Assembly: GCA_003566455.1 (NCBI GenBank)
Contig: PXDF01000019.1
Span: 1-44,344 of the forward strand
Direction of reading: 5' to 3'
From: Desulfonatronovibrio sp.
GTDB taxonomy: Bacteria; Desulfobacterota; Desulfovibrionia; Desulfovibrionales; Desulfonatronovibrionaceae
DNA length: 44,344 bases
The position numbers and the translations under genes were made by a program. The notes under the pieces were generated by a model. That model saw nothing but the letters and a program-made list of their open reading frames with translations. It ran no database searches and was not told the origin of the DNA. Shown piece after piece: positions 16,335 to 25,930 of the stretch. Position 1 is the first letter of the stretch; the number at the start of each line of letters is the position of its first letter.

Positions 16335-17714
16335 TTACCAGACCTTACCGGGATTGAGGATATTACCCGGGTCAAATACTTTTTTGACTTTGCGCATGAT
16401 TTCAAGCTCGCCCGGACCCAGCTGCCAGGATATAAAAGGCTTTTTGCTCAGGCCAACCCCATGTTCACCGGACATGCTTCCACCCAGGTCCAGGATCAGT
16501 CTGAGGACCTCCTGCCTGCTCCTTTCCACGTCCTTTTGCCGGTTCTGATCTGAAGCGTCATACATGAAGTTGACATGGATGTTACCGTCTCCAACGTGTC
16601 CGAATGCAAGGGTATTCAGCCCGTATTTTTTGGAGATGTGCCGGATGCCCCGGATTGCATCCAGGATTTTGCCCCTGGGCACAACAACGTCGTCACTGAC
16701 CTTATCCGGGCCGAGAACATACGAAGCCGGATTTATGAGCCTTCTTATCTCCCATATGCGGTCTTCATCCTCGCCCATTGTCAGGTCAAAGTGTAAAACA
16801 TTTTCCATGACAGACTGAATTTTTTTTATTTCTCTCTCCACGCACTCTCTTGAGCCGTCCAGCTTGATAATCAGAGCGCTTTTGGATCCTTCAGGCCAGG
16901 GTACAGGTCCATAAACAGCCAGGCATTTTATAACCTCTGAAGGAAAAAATTCCATGGCACAGGGAAGAATTCCCTGTCTAAAGACATCCCTGACAGTAGC
17001 CAGGGCTTCTTTTTCATGTCCAAAACAGGCCAGGACAGTGGCTGAAGATTCAGGCCCGGGCAATAGTTTGAGCCAGGCCTTAACGATTACTCCCAGGGTT
17101 CCCTCTGATCCCACCAGCAGACTGGTCAAATTAAGGCCGACAACGTTTTTATGGACTCTGCCCCCGGTCCTGATCAGCTCGCCTCCGGGCAAAACTACCT
17201 CCAGCCCCAGGATATAGTCTCTGGTTACGCCGTATTTTACAGCGCTCATGCCTCCGGCATTGGTGGCAATATTGCCGCCGATGGTTGACACACGCATGCT
17301 GGCCGGGTCAGGGGGATAAAAGAGACCTATGGCTCTGGCCTTTTGCTGCAGGTCATGGGTTATCACACCGGGCTGGACCTGGGCCGTGAAATCATCAGGG
17401 TCAATGGAAAGGATTTTGTTCATTTTCAGGCAGGAAAGAACAATTCCTCCCTGGTCAGGGACGCAGGCTGAAACCACATTGGTTCCCCTGGCCCTGGGAA
17501 CGACTGGGATGTCCTCCTCATGAGCCAGGCGCAAAAGCTGCTGGACCTGACTGACTCTTTCAGGACGGACAACGGCCCAGGGCATGGAAAATTTTCGTCC
17601 CGCGTCTGTTCCATAGATGAGCATTTCCGCCGGCATCAGGGTCATTGAGTCCCCGGGGAAAATATTTCCCAGGGCTTTGATCTGGGATCTGCTTAAGCTG
17701 GACTTGATGTTCAT
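16335..17714 (-). CDS. FAD-linked oxidase, GlcD/D-lactate dehydrogenase type
   Basis: A 459-aa flavoprotein of the VAO/PCMH family, oxidising a 2-hydroxy acid such as glycolate or D-lactate. The PP-loop region VVPRARGTNVVSACVP and TIGGNIATNAGGMSAVKYG (FAD pyrophosphate binding) lie in the N-terminal half, and LLVGSEGTLGVIVKAWLKL follows. The C-terminal FAD-oxidase domain has FGHVGDGNIHVNF and GSMSGEHGVGLSKKPF, typical of GlcD. No glcE, glcF or lactate permease gene is next to it, so the electron acceptor and exact substrate are open. It starts 6 bp after the lpxR-like stop, suggesting co-transcription. Confidence 0.9.
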   Translation of the reverse strand: MNIKSSLSRSQIKALGNIFPGDSMTLMPAEMLIYGTDAGRKFSMPWAVVRPERVSQVQQLLRLAHEEDIPVVPRARGTNVVSACVPDQGGIVLSCLKMNKILSIDPDDFTAQVQPGVITHDLQQKARAIGLFYPPDPASMRVSTIGGNIATNAGGMSAVKYGVTRDYILGLEVVLPGGELIRTGGRVHKNVVGLNLTSLLVGSEGTLGVIVKAWLKLLPGPESSATVLACFGHEKEALATVRDVFRQGILPCAMEFFPSEVIKCLAVYGPVPWPEGSKSALIIKLDGSRECVEREIKKIQSVMENVLHFDLTMGEDEDRIWEIRRLINPASYVLGPDKVSDDVVVPRGKILDAIRGIRHISKKYGLNTLAFGHVGDGNIHVNFMYDASDQNRQKDVERSRQEVLRLILDLGGSMSGEHGVGLSKKPFISWQLGPGELEIMRKVKKVFDPGNILNPGKVW

Positions 17715-17720
17715 AGTTTG

Positions 17721-18722
17721 TCAGAATCTAAGCGTCAGGGTGACAGCGCCGTAGTTATCCTTTCCATCCTGTTTCTTGAACTCCCTGGTCCTTAGAACAT
17801 GGGTGTATGCCAGGCGGGTCTTTTTGAAGGTGATAACCGCCCCGCCCATTACGTCTCCAACAAAGTATTTTTTATCCACGCTGCGGCTGCTTCTGAAGGT
17901 GTTGCCGTCCAGAAAGATATTTCTGGCAACTGCCCGGCCTTCAAATCCGGCAAACAGATACCAGCCAAAGACATTGGAGGGGACGAAAAAGTTGCTGCCG
18001 GCCATGCTGGGGCTGATCAGCGGAGGTCCATAATCCTGGGGCAGATCAAATCCCGCTCTGAAGATTCCCCCGGCTGTCAGGTGAGTGAAGATATTTCCAA
18101 GAGACACTCCAAGGTGGGGTGAAAAATCAATACCCAGGCCGGCTACCTCAACAAATTCCTTTCCTGCCTTCCATTTGCGCTGGTAGGAAATAATGATTCC
18201 AGGTTCCGTCTTGAGCTGGGTATGCCAGCCCTTTGGGTCTGGTGATCCGATTAATTTATGAACCGCTTTCTGGGTTTGTTCTGCCTGGGAGTGCCTGCCA
18301 AGCATGCCAAGGGTTATCTGAAATTGATCCAGAGTCCGGCCGGTATCAGAACTGATCTCCATGGTAGTGTAAAACCAGCCCGCGTATGGACGCTCATCCT
18401 CTGGGGGGGATTTCTCGGTTATATCGTCAGAGGTGAATATGCTCTGGCCAATTTGGAAGCCAAAGCGCTTGATTCCATGTTCCGGGAAAAAGGGAATCCT
18501 GTCCAGGTTGCGGCGAAATATCTCAGGGAGCCTTTCCTCAGCCCTAAGGGCTGAAAATCTGACCCCGCTTGTGTAGCGCTGATCCCTGGCAGCAAAAAGA
18601 TCGTTCTCAACGCTCAGGCTGTAATAGGTTCCCTGTTTTGTCTGTGTTTCATTATCTGGGCAGGCTTGAACAGGGAAAAATAAAATCAAGGTCAGAATGA
18701 ACAGACATGGTTTTATCTTCAT
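17721..18722 (-). CDS. LpxR-family outer-membrane lipid A deacylase-like protein
   Basis: A 333-aa beta-barrel protein (DUF2219/LpxR family). It has an N-terminal export signal ending near PVQA (residues 17-20) and an aromatic C terminus (TLTLRF) typical of outer-membrane barrels. LpxR removes the 3'-acyloxyacyl chain of lipid A. The family hallmarks are SVENDLFAARDQRYTSGVR (N40, D41, T51, S52), RPYAGWFYTTME and the GMLGRHSQAEQTQ segment with H144, a candidate catalytic histidine. Alternating strand patterns run through the rest. The gene lies 15 bp after smpB and 6 bp before glcD. Enzyme activity is inferred from family; lipid A specificity is not shown. Confidence 0.85.
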   Translation of the reverse strand: MKIKPCLFILTLILFFPVQACPDNETQTKQGTYYSLSVENDLFAARDQRYTSGVRFSALRAEERLPEIFRRNLDRIPFFPEHGIKRFGFQIGQSIFTSDDITEKSPPEDERPYAGWFYTTMEISSDTGRTLDQFQITLGMLGRHSQAEQTQKAVHKLIGSPDPKGWHTQLKTEPGIIISYQRKWKAGKEFVEVAGLGIDFSPHLGVSLGNIFTHLTAGGIFRAGFDLPQDYGPPLISPSMAGSNFFVPSNVFGWYLFAGFEGRAVARNIFLDGNTFRSSRSVDKKYFVGDVMGGAVITFKKTRLAYTHVLRTREFKKQDGKDNYGAVTLTLRF

Positions 18723-18737
18723 TTTTTTAAAATCGCC

Positions 18738-19208
18738 TTAAAAGTGACCGCCCATTTCACGGTCCATATCTCTTTTAACAGCTCTTTGTTTTAACTCTTC
18801 ACGCTGATCATGAAGCTTGAGTCCCCTGGCCAGGGCCAGTTCAACCTTGATTTTTCCTTTTTTAAAATACACCTTCAGGGGCACGACAGTCAGGCCTTTC
18901 TGCTCCACTTTGCCCATGAGCCGGGCGATTTCTTTTTTATGCAGCAGGAGCTTGCGGTTTCTTTCTGGTTCATGCTGAGCATATCCAGCGTTTGCATATG
19001 GAGCTATATGCACGTCCACCAGGAAAGCCTCTCCCTGGTCAAATTTCACATATCCGTCCTTGAAGCTGATCTGCCCGGCCCGCAGAGATTTGACCTCTGA
19101 TCCGGTCAGGGAGATCCCCGCCTCAATGGTTTCCATGACCTGGAAATTTCGGCGGACCTTTTTGTTCAAGGCTATAATTTTTATGCCTGAAGAAGTGTCT
19201 TTGGCCAT
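18738..19208 (-). CDS. smpB: SsrA-binding protein SmpB
   Basis: A 156-aa RNA-binding protein that delivers tmRNA to stalled ribosomes for trans-translation. The OB-fold core carries ETIEAGISLTGSEVKSLRAG and the family signature HKKEI--L-GKVEQKGLTVVPLKVYF; the basic C-terminal tail (LKQRAVKRDMDREM) that enters the mRNA channel is present. It lies 6 bp after the HD-domain gene. The tmRNA gene is not seen in the window. Confidence 0.97.
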   Translation of the reverse strand: MAKDTSSGIKIIALNKKVRRNFQVMETIEAGISLTGSEVKSLRAGQISFKDGYVKFDQGEAFLVDVHIAPYANAGYAQHEPERNRKLLLHKKEIARLMGKVEQKGLTVVPLKVYFKKGKIKVELALARGLKLHDQREELKQRAVKRDMDREMGGHF

Positions 19209-19214
19209 ATTGAA

Positions 19215-19808
19215 TTATTTTTTACCGTTCTTTCTGATCCACCAGGACCTGTCCGGTCCGTTGAACCACCAGTCTGTGTGATCAGTCTCCATAATCTGCA
19301 GGCCAAGGGCCTTGCCTTCGCTGGTGCGCAGGCGCTGCGCGGCGTACTTGAGCCATTTGGCCGCGTATTTATTGCCCAGGTCCTGCTGCTCCTTAAGGTT
19401 CAAAATAAGGTCCAGCTGATCCGCGTCATGGGCCAGTGACGCTTCAGTGCTGTTTACCTCTTCCAGTTCATCAAACAGCTGCAGGATTTCCACTTCAAGG
19501 CCGGTGCCCTCCAGGGCATCGGACAGGGCTCTGCGGTCATCGGTCTGGTTGTAAATCCGGTTGACATAATTCATGTCCCCCACCCTGGATTCGTGCAAAT
19601 CGTGAAAAAGGCACATGAGAACAGTTTTTGACTGGTCCGCTCCGGCCATTCCAGCCAGGATATACCCGATGACCGCGGCCCGGAAAGAATGTTCAGCCAC
19701 GTTTTCAGAGCCGGAGCCCAGGAACTGATACCCGGTCCTGGGGGTCCTTTTAAGCATGCCCACTTCATAGAGAAAATGGGTTATTCTGTTCAGATCAAAG
19801 TTGCTCAT
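19215..19808 (-). CDS. HD-domain phosphohydrolase (YfbR/HDDC2-like)
   Basis: A 197-aa cytoplasmic HD-domain protein resembling YfbR/HDDC2 5'-deoxynucleotidases, which dephosphorylate deoxynucleoside monophosphates. The metal ligands are H40 (VAEHSFR), H69-D70 (LFHDLHESRVGD) and D128 or D130 (AHDADQLD). The ESRVGD motif after the HD pair is typical of this subgroup. The gene follows argJ by 34 bp and precedes smpB by 6 bp. The substrate is inferred from family only. Confidence 0.85.
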   Translation of the reverse strand: MSNFDLNRITHFLYEVGMLKRTPRTGYQFLGSGSENVAEHSFRAAVIGYILAGMAGADQSKTVLMCLFHDLHESRVGDMNYVNRIYNQTDDRRALSDALEGTGLEVEILQLFDELEEVNSTEASLAHDADQLDLILNLKEQQDLGNKYAAKWLKYAAQRLRTSEGKALGLQIMETDHTDWWFNGPDRSWWIRKNGKK

Positions 19809-19842
19809 TTAAATATGGTTTATGGATAAGTTAAAAGAAAAA

Positions 19843-21039
19843 TCAAGTCCTGTAGCGGGCGTTGATCTCAATGTATTTTTCAGTCAAATCAGATGCCAGC
19901 AGTGTATAGCTTCCAGGCCCCGCGCCCAGATGGATCTGGATATCAACATCCCTGCCTTTCAATAAAGGCTCAAAAACAGAGTCCCGGTCCATTTCCAAAG
20001 GGCGGCCGGAAGAGAATATCTCCACCCCGGCCAGACTGACCCGGACTTTAGAGGGGTTAAATTGAGCCCCGCTTCGGCCCAGGGCCGCGACAATCCTTCC
20101 CCAGTTGGGGTCCTGCCCGTACATGGCAGTCTTGACCAGGGGAGAATTGCCCACAGCAGACGCAGCCATTTTTGCCTGACTGTTATCCTTTGCTCCCTTG
20201 ACTTCTACCCGTAAAACCTTGGTCCCGCCCTCAGCGTCCATGACAATTTTATAGGCCAGTTCAGAGCAGATCTTGTCCAGGGCGGAAACAACCTGATTCA
20301 GATCTTCGTCACCGGATATTTCAGCCTTGCACTGGCCGTTGGCCAGGGCGAGGACACAATCATTGGTAGAGGTGTCGCCGTCAATGGTCAGGGCGTTGAA
20401 ACTCCTGTTCACCGAGTCAGCCAAAATTTTCTGCCAGAGCTTATGATCAATCCTGAGATCGGTCAGAATAAAACCAAGCATGGTGGCCATGTTGGGGCAG
20501 ATCATGCCCGCTCCTTTGGCCATGCCCCAGAACTTGACCATTGAATTGCTGAGCTGCGCCCGGCAAGAGGAGGTTTTAGGAAAGGTATCCGTGGTCATGA
20601 TGGCCTTGGCAGCCTCTTCCCCTGTTGAACTTCCAAGGTTTTGCACCAGCCGGGGCAGGTTTTTTTCAAACAGATCCATTTTCAGATGATCTCCTATTAC
20701 CCCTGTGGAAGCTGGAAGAATATCCTCAGGATCCATGTTTAGAAGATCAGCAAGGATTTCAAGGGTTTTCCGGCAGTTGGATATACCCATATCTCCGGTG
20801 CAGGCGTTGGCCTGGCCGGTATTCACAAGAATGGCCCTGATCACGGGTGATTTTTTCAGGTTGTCCATGGCTACTGTAACCGGGGCAGCCTGAAAAAGGT
20901 TGGTGGTAAACAGTGCCGCGCACCTGGCCGGGCTTTGGCTGACTATAAGGGCCAGGTCCGGCCGGTTTTTATATTTGAAGCCCGCATGAACCGTGGCCAG
21001 TGAAAACCCTGCAGGAATTTCTGCTGAAATATTGACCAT
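19843..21039 (-). CDS. argJ: ArgJ glutamate N-acetyltransferase
   Basis: Transfers acetyl from N-acetylornithine to glutamate in the cyclic arginine pathway; some homologues also make N-acetylglutamate from acetyl-CoA. The proenzyme cleaves itself before the nucleophilic threonine in KGAGMICPNMATMLG (T186 from this start). TTDTFPK and the FNALTIDGDTSTNDC substrate-loop motif are present. I chose the ATG at 21039 (398 aa), preceded by GGAAGA, over an upstream in-frame ATG at 21072 that overlaps the end of secA and gives an 11-residue basic extension. Whether it is mono- or bifunctional cannot be read from sequence. Confidence 0.95.
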   Translation of the reverse strand: MVNISAEIPAGFSLATVHAGFKYKNRPDLALIVSQSPARCAALFTTNLFQAAPVTVAMDNLKKSPVIRAILVNTGQANACTGDMGISNCRKTLEILADLLNMDPEDILPASTGVIGDHLKMDLFEKNLPRLVQNLGSSTGEEAAKAIMTTDTFPKTSSCRAQLSNSMVKFWGMAKGAGMICPNMATMLGFILTDLRIDHKLWQKILADSVNRSFNALTIDGDTSTNDCVLALANGQCKAEISGDEDLNQVVSALDKICSELAYKIVMDAEGGTKVLRVEVKGAKDNSQAKMAASAVGNSPLVKTAMYGQDPNWGRIVAALGRSGAQFNPSKVRVSLAGVEIFSSGRPLEMDRDSVFEPLLKGRDVDIQIHLGAGPGSYTLLASDLTEKYIEINARYRT

Positions 21040-21059
21040 GTTTTCTTCCAGCACCTTTT

Positions 21060-23567
21060 TTACCCGCAACATTTTTTATGTTTTTTGCCGCTTCCGCAGG
21101 GGCAGGGGTCATTTCTGCCCACTTTTGGCTCTGATCTTTTGACCGGTTCTTTTCTGGCAGCCTTTGACTGGTCTGCAGGACCCGCAAACTGAAGGTTTTC
21201 CTGTTCTTTATGCTTAAATTCGTCTTCCTTGACAGCCTTCTGGATACGCAGCCTGGTAAGAGCCCTGAGGGCATTTTCCTTGATCCTGTAAAGCAGGTTT
21301 TCAAACATTTCAAAGCCTTCTCGCTTATATTCGCGTTTGGGGTCTCTCTGACCGTATCCCCGAAGACCTATGCCCTGTTTGAGATGGTCCATGTTCAGCA
21401 GGTGTTCCTTCCAGTTGCGGTCCAGGCTCTCAAGCAAGAAGAAACGCAAAATTTCATGAAAATGATCATCGGCATCTTTTTTGAGCTGGTCCAGGTGGTC
21501 ATTGACCGCTTTGAGGCTTTCTTCCTTGGCGGGGACGTGATTGTCCTTCATGATCCGGCCAAGATTGAACACCTCTTCCAGTCTGCCCCTGAGCATGGCC
21601 CTGGCGTCTTCGTCAAGGGTTTCAGGCGCGGCGTCGCCCACGGAAGAATAGACATCATCCATTATTTCTTCCATTACCTGGTCCACCAGATCACGCATAT
21701 CTTCTGAGGTCATTATCTCGCGCCGCTGGGCATAGATGACCTCTCTCTGCTGATTCATGACATTATCAAAATCAAGGAGCTGCTTGCGGATATCAAAGTT
21801 ATGGGCTTCAACCTTGGACTGGGCGTTTTCAATGGCCCTGGAGATCATCTTGTTTTCAATGGCCTGACCTTCTTCCATGCCCAGTTTGTCCATTATCCCG
21901 GAAATGCGCTCAGATCCGAAAAGCCTGAGCAAGGTGTCATCCAGGGCCAGGTAAAAGCGGGAAGAACCAGGATCTCCCTGCCGACCGGCACGGCCCCTGA
22001 GCTGGTTGTCAATCCGTCGGCTTTCGTGTCTTTCCGTGCCCAGGATATGCAGGCCTCCCAGCTCTCGAACCCCCTCTCCCAGCACGATATCGGTGCCGCG
22101 ACCGGCCATATTGGTTGCCAGGGTGACCCTTCCCTTCTGACCGGCATGAGCAATGATTTCCGCCTCTTTTTCGTGATGTTTGGCGTTTAATACATCATGG
22201 GGAACTTTAGTCTTTTTCAGCATCCGTGATATGAGTTCGGATTTTTCAATGGAAGTGGTGCCCACCAGAACAGGCTGACCTTTGTGGTAAAGGCTCTGAA
22301 TTTCCTGGGCAATAGCCTTGAATTTTTCGGTCTGGGTTTTATAGACCATGTCGGGAAAGTCTTTTCTGACCATGGGCTTATGCGGAGGGATGACAATTAC
22401 GTCCAGGTCATATATTTCCTTGAATTCAACGGACTCGGTATCAGCTGTTCCCGTCATCCCGGCCAGCTTTTCGTACATCCGGAAATAATTCTGAAAAGTA
22501 ATGGAGGCCAGGGTCTGGTTTTCCGCCTCAACCTTGACCCCTTCTTTGGCCTCCAGGGCCTGGTGCAGGCCGTCGCTGAAGCGCCTGCCGGGCATGAGCC
22601 GTCCAGTGAATTCATCCACTATGATCACCTGGCCGTCTTTGACAATATAATCCACATCATGGGTAAACAGATTGTGGGCTTTGAGGGCCTGGAGCACATG
22701 GTGCTGAAAGGTGATGTTTTCAGGATCAAAAAGGTTTTCGACTCCAAGGATTTCCTCGACTTTCTGAACCCCCTCATCAGTCAGGGATACTGACTTGGCC
22801 TTTTCATCAATGGTGAAATCCTGATCCTTTTTCAACCTGGGAATGATGGAGTTTATGCGCTTGTAAAGGGATGTGGAATCCTCGGCCGGCCCGGAAATAA
22901 TAAGAGGAGTCCTGGCTTCATCTATGAGGATGGAGTCCACTTCATCCACAATGGCGTAATTGAGATCCCGCTGAACCAGCTGGTGGGGGTAGAATTTCAT
23001 GTTATCCCGCAGATAATCGAAGCCGAACTCATTATTGGTGCCGTAAGTCACATCAGCAGCATAAGCCTGTTTCCTTTCCAGGTCATTAAGGCCGTGGACA
23101 ATAACGCCCACCTCAAGACCCAGGAAATTATACAGCCTGCCCATCCACTCGGCGTCCCGCCTGGCCAGATAATCATTCACAGTGACTATATGTACCCCTT
23201 TTTCGGTCAAAGCGTTGAGAACAACCGGCAGGGTGGCCACCAGAGTCTTTCCCTCACCTGTTTTCATCTCAGCAATCCGGCCTTCGTGCAGGGCTACCCC
23301 TCCCATAAGCTGCACGTCAAAATGCCGCATTGAAAGGGATCTCTGGGAAGCTTCCCTGACCACGGCAAACACATGGGGCAAAAGATCGTCCAGTTGAGCG
23401 CCGGAGCTGACCTCCTGCTTCCAGGCAGCAACCCTCTGCCTAAGTTCATCGTCACTCAGGGCCTGAATTTCGCTTTCAAGGGAGTTGATCCTGTCAACCA
23501 TGGGCCCCAGTTTTTTGAGGTAGCGTTCGTTTTTGCTTCCAAATATTTTTTTGACTATTCCAAACAT
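21060..23567 (-). CDS. secA: preprotein translocase ATPase SecA
   Basis: An 835-aa motor ATPase that drives proteins through SecYEG. The nucleotide-binding domain has [13 protein letters not shown] (Walker A) and [20 protein letters not shown]. The [13 protein letters not shown] and [12 protein letters not shown] helicase motifs, the helical scaffold and the C-terminal zinc SEC-C motif ([16 protein letters not shown]) follow, so it is complete. AAAGGA precedes the ATG. It heads the minus-strand run secA, argJ, HD phosphohydrolase, smpB, lpxR-like, glcD-like. Confidence 0.98.
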   Translation of the reverse strand: MFGIVKKIFGSKNERYLKKLGPMVDRINSLESEIQALSDDELRQRVAAWKQEVSSGAQLDDLLPHVFAVVREASQRSLSMRHFDVQLMGGVALHEGRIAEMKTGEGKTLVATLPVVLNALTEKGVHIVTVNDYLARRDAEWMGRLYNFLGLEVGVIVHGLNDLERKQAYAADVTYGTNNEFGFDYLRDNMKFYPHQLVQRDLNYAIVDEVDSILIDEARTPLIISGPAEDSTSLYKRINSIIPRLKKDQDFTIDEKAKSVSLTDEGVQKVEEILGVENLFDPENITFQHHVLQALKAHNLFTHDVDYIVKDGQVIIVDEFTGRLMPGRRFSDGLHQALEAKEGVKVEAENQTLASITFQNYFRMYEKLAGMTGTADTESVEFKEIYDLDVIVIPPHKPMVRKDFPDMVYKTQTEKFKAIAQEIQSLYHKGQPVLVGTTSIEKSELISRMLKKTKVPHDVLNAKHHEKEAEIIAHAGQKGRVTLATNMAGRGTDIVLGEGVRELGGLHILGTERHESRRIDNQLRGRAGRQGDPGSSRFYLALDDTLLRLFGSERISGIMDKLGMEEGQAIENKMISRAIENAQSKVEAHNFDIRKQLLDFDNVMNQQREVIYAQRREIMTSEDMRDLVDQVMEEIMDDVYSSVGDAAPETLDEDARAMLRGRLEEVFNLGRIMKDNHVPAKEESLKAVNDHLDQLKKDADDHFHEILRFFLLESLDRNWKEHLLNMDHLKQGIGLRGYGQRDPKREYKREGFEMFENLLYRIKENALRALTRLRIQKAVKEDEFKHKEQENLQFAGPADQSKAARKEPVKRSEPKVGRNDPCPCGSGKKHKKCCG

Positions 23568-23700
23568 TTTTTTTCCTTTACGGCAATAAACCAGGGACTC
23601 TGATCCATTTCCCTATAGCCCCTGCCTCTTCTGTCTTTCCAATATCAGACGTCCGACCCCCGATTTCCCACATCGGACATTTGACATCTGGTCTCTGTTT
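23568..23700. repeat. intergenic imperfect hairpin element
   Basis: Between the RNase II gene and secA, TCAGACGTCCGA (about 23645-23656) and TCGGACATTTGA (about 23673-23684) can pair at 11 of 12 positions. The look is like the GTC/GAC-rich inverted repeat at 25782-25825 and the stretch after rtcB. It may be a dispersed intergenic repeat or a read-through hairpin. Confidence 0.4.
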
Positions 23701-25752
23701 TTACTCCTCCCAGGCCTCAAGCACGCTTACTTCATTATTCAGAGGATCGACTTTTCCCAATCTAAGCCTGAAAGCCTGCCCCAGCCTGGTCTTGCCTCCG
23801 AACAATTCGTGATCCGCGCGGACCATCATCAATTCTTCGGGCAGAGACAAAACAACAAAGGGACCGCTGTTATCAACAACAATTCCTCTCCAGGTTCTGT
23901 TTTTGCAGTTCTGCTTCAAATACAGAAGTTTCCAGTATCTAGGGCGAAATCTCTGAACTTGAGAGACCAGGGCAATTCTTGCGTTAAAGCCCGGAAGCAT
24001 CTCTTCCATTTTTTCTTTGTTCAGAGGGGGTTCTTTTTTTTCAACGAATCCCAGTAGCTGGAGTTCATTTATCAAATCCGTGTAGCGCCTGAGGGGTGAT
24101 GTTACTGGGGCGTAACAAGGCACTCCAATGGAGCGGTGGGGTTTGGGAGACGTTTCAGTCAGCGTCGCCCCAAGGGATCTGATAACCTGATAGATATCCT
24201 CCGGCCTTGACCAAACTCCGCAATAATCCTTGGGCAGGGCAATATCCTGTGTTCTGTAATACAGCGGAATCCCTCTGTCCCTGGCCCACTGGGCCAGAGC
24301 GGAATTGGCCAGGATCATGAATTCTGAAACAATAAGCTGGGCCCGCCTGCAGGCCGGCTTATCCTCAATATATACCCTGACATCACTGTTTTGCTCCAGC
24401 TTGATTTCCGGGTCGTTCTGTTCAATGATCACGGCGTTGTCAGCAACCCTTTTTTCCCGCAGCTGTTTTGCCAGCCTGTAAGCAAGCTCCAGAGCCTCAG
24501 AACGGCCGTCTTGCAGCTGTTTTTCAACAAGTTCATAGGTAAGGTTTGAATCCACCATGACCCAGTTTTTACCAACATCCATATGACGTACTAAAGAGTT
24601 TTCATCAATTTCCAGTCTCAGGACCATGGCCGGCCTGGGTTTTTTTTCCAACAGGCTGAACAGGTCCTCGGCCATGAGCCTGGGCAGCATATTGCTGGTG
24701 CCTTCCGGCAGGTAAAGACTGGTAGCCCTGTGGGCCACTGCTCTGTCAAGTTCTGATCCCGGTTCCCAGACCATGGCCGGGCAAGCCAGGGAAAGGGTCA
24801 AGGAAAAACCCTGATCCCGGGTTTCTACTATAAAGGCGTCGTCGATATCTCTGGTGGTCTCTGAGTCAATGCTGATTAAACCCCTGATTTCGGGTTCACG
24901 AGTCTCCTGATCAAATTTTTCAATTATCCGGCGGAGTTCATCAACGTGTTCATCTGTCCATGAATCATTCCAGACGTAATCTGCCTGGTCCAAAAGAAAA
25001 TTATGGTGGGGTGAAAAAATGCCCCAGTTTTTTCCAAGAATAAAGGCCAGGTTCTGGTCCTGAGGAAGCCCTGTGGTCACCTTGGACCACACATCCTGGG
25101 TTTCAGAGTCATCAGGGTTCTTTATCCTGGTAATGATGAGGTTTTTCAGTTTATCAGCAATTTCCTGGTCTTCAATCCGGGGCGCAGGTGTATTTTTTGT
25201 CCCGGACTCCCACAGCGACTTGAATAAATCACGGCCAATGCTGACCAGCTTTTCTTTTTCCCTGGCAATCCTCTCCTGCTCAAGACGAGTTTCGACTACA
25301 TCCTCAGGGTAAACCTCAAAAAAAGGAGGACTGAACTTGAAATGAGCCCGGTCCTGAAGCATGGTTCTGCCAAGTGCCGCTGTCTGGTCATAGCCGGGTT
25401 CATTCCAGACCAGACCGGAAAACCAAGAAATACGGGCTTGATCAATTTCTCCCTGAGACATTTCCCAGACTTCCAGGACTTTGAGCTCTTCCTGTTCTTC
25501 AAGGCGTCTTCGGTTGTGTTCCTTGAGCAGGCCGATAATCTCCTCCCTGGAAAGGCCCTGAGGGTAATAAGGACCAACCCAGGGTAGTATTCTTGAAACA
25601 GCAAGCTTGACTTCGCGCTGGTTGATGTTCAACGCTCTGACGCGTGAACTCTGGGCCTCCATGACCCATGCCAGAGTGGGCTGATTGTTCTGCAGGTATT
25701 CAATGATCAACCCTGGCCTGACTTCCTCCCTGATCTGTTCTTTTTTATTCAC
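23701..25752 (-). CDS. RNase II/RNB-family exoribonuclease
   Basis: A 683-aa 3'-5' exoribonuclease of the RNB family. The catalytic aspartates in GLISIDSETTRDIDDAF are D296, D302, D304 and D305, spaced exactly like D201, D207, D209 and D210 of E. coli RNase II. PLRRYTDLINELQLLG is the conserved late RNB motif. The N-terminal 280 residues are less typical than the cold-shock domains of RNase II/R. The C-terminal S1-like part is short, so substrate range may differ. The start is GTG with no clear ribosome site. Confidence 0.9.
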   Translation of the reverse strand: MNKKEQIREEVRPGLIIEYLQNNQPTLAWVMEAQSSRVRALNINQREVKLAVSRILPWVGPYYPQGLSREEIIGLLKEHNRRRLEEQEELKVLEVWEMSQGEIDQARISWFSGLVWNEPGYDQTAALGRTMLQDRAHFKFSPPFFEVYPEDVVETRLEQERIAREKEKLVSIGRDLFKSLWESGTKNTPAPRIEDQEIADKLKNLIITRIKNPDDSETQDVWSKVTTGLPQDQNLAFILGKNWGIFSPHHNFLLDQADYVWNDSWTDEHVDELRRIIEKFDQETREPEIRGLISIDSETTRDIDDAFIVETRDQGFSLTLSLACPAMVWEPGSELDRAVAHRATSLYLPEGTSNMLPRLMAEDLFSLLEKKPRPAMVLRLEIDENSLVRHMDVGKNWVMVDSNLTYELVEKQLQDGRSEALELAYRLAKQLREKRVADNAVIIEQNDPEIKLEQNSDVRVYIEDKPACRRAQLIVSEFMILANSALAQWARDRGIPLYYRTQDIALPKDYCGVWSRPEDIYQVIRSLGATLTETSPKPHRSIGVPCYAPVTSPLRRYTDLINELQLLGFVEKKEPPLNKEKMEEMLPGFNARIALVSQVQRFRPRYWKLLYLKQNCKNRTWRGIVVDNSGPFVVLSLPEELMMVRADHELFGGKTRLGQAFRLRLGKVDPLNNEVSVLEAWEE

Positions 25753-25781
25753 TTAATGACTTGTGTTTTATGGATTAGTCA

Positions 25782-25825
25782 GTTGTCTGTTATCAGGGAG
25801 AACCAGATAGCAGATAACAGACAAC
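25782..25825. repeat. 13-bp perfect inverted repeat (long hairpin)
   Basis: GTTGTCTGTTATC (25782-25794) and GATAACAGACAAC (25813-25825) are exact reverse complements around an 18-base centre. The element lies between the stop of the AICAR transformylase gene and the start of the RNase II gene, both on the minus strand. There is no T run directly after it, so it is not a classical terminator. Options are a dispersed repeat, an RNA stabiliser or processing site, or an operator for the RNase gene. Confidence 0.7.
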
Positions 25826-25930
25826 AAACTCAATAATTTTGGTTTATCTCGCGAAACTTTCCTGTTTGTTTATGACAGGGTCTCAGGAATAACTCTTTTA
25901 AATGGGCAACACTCAAGTATGCCATCGTGT

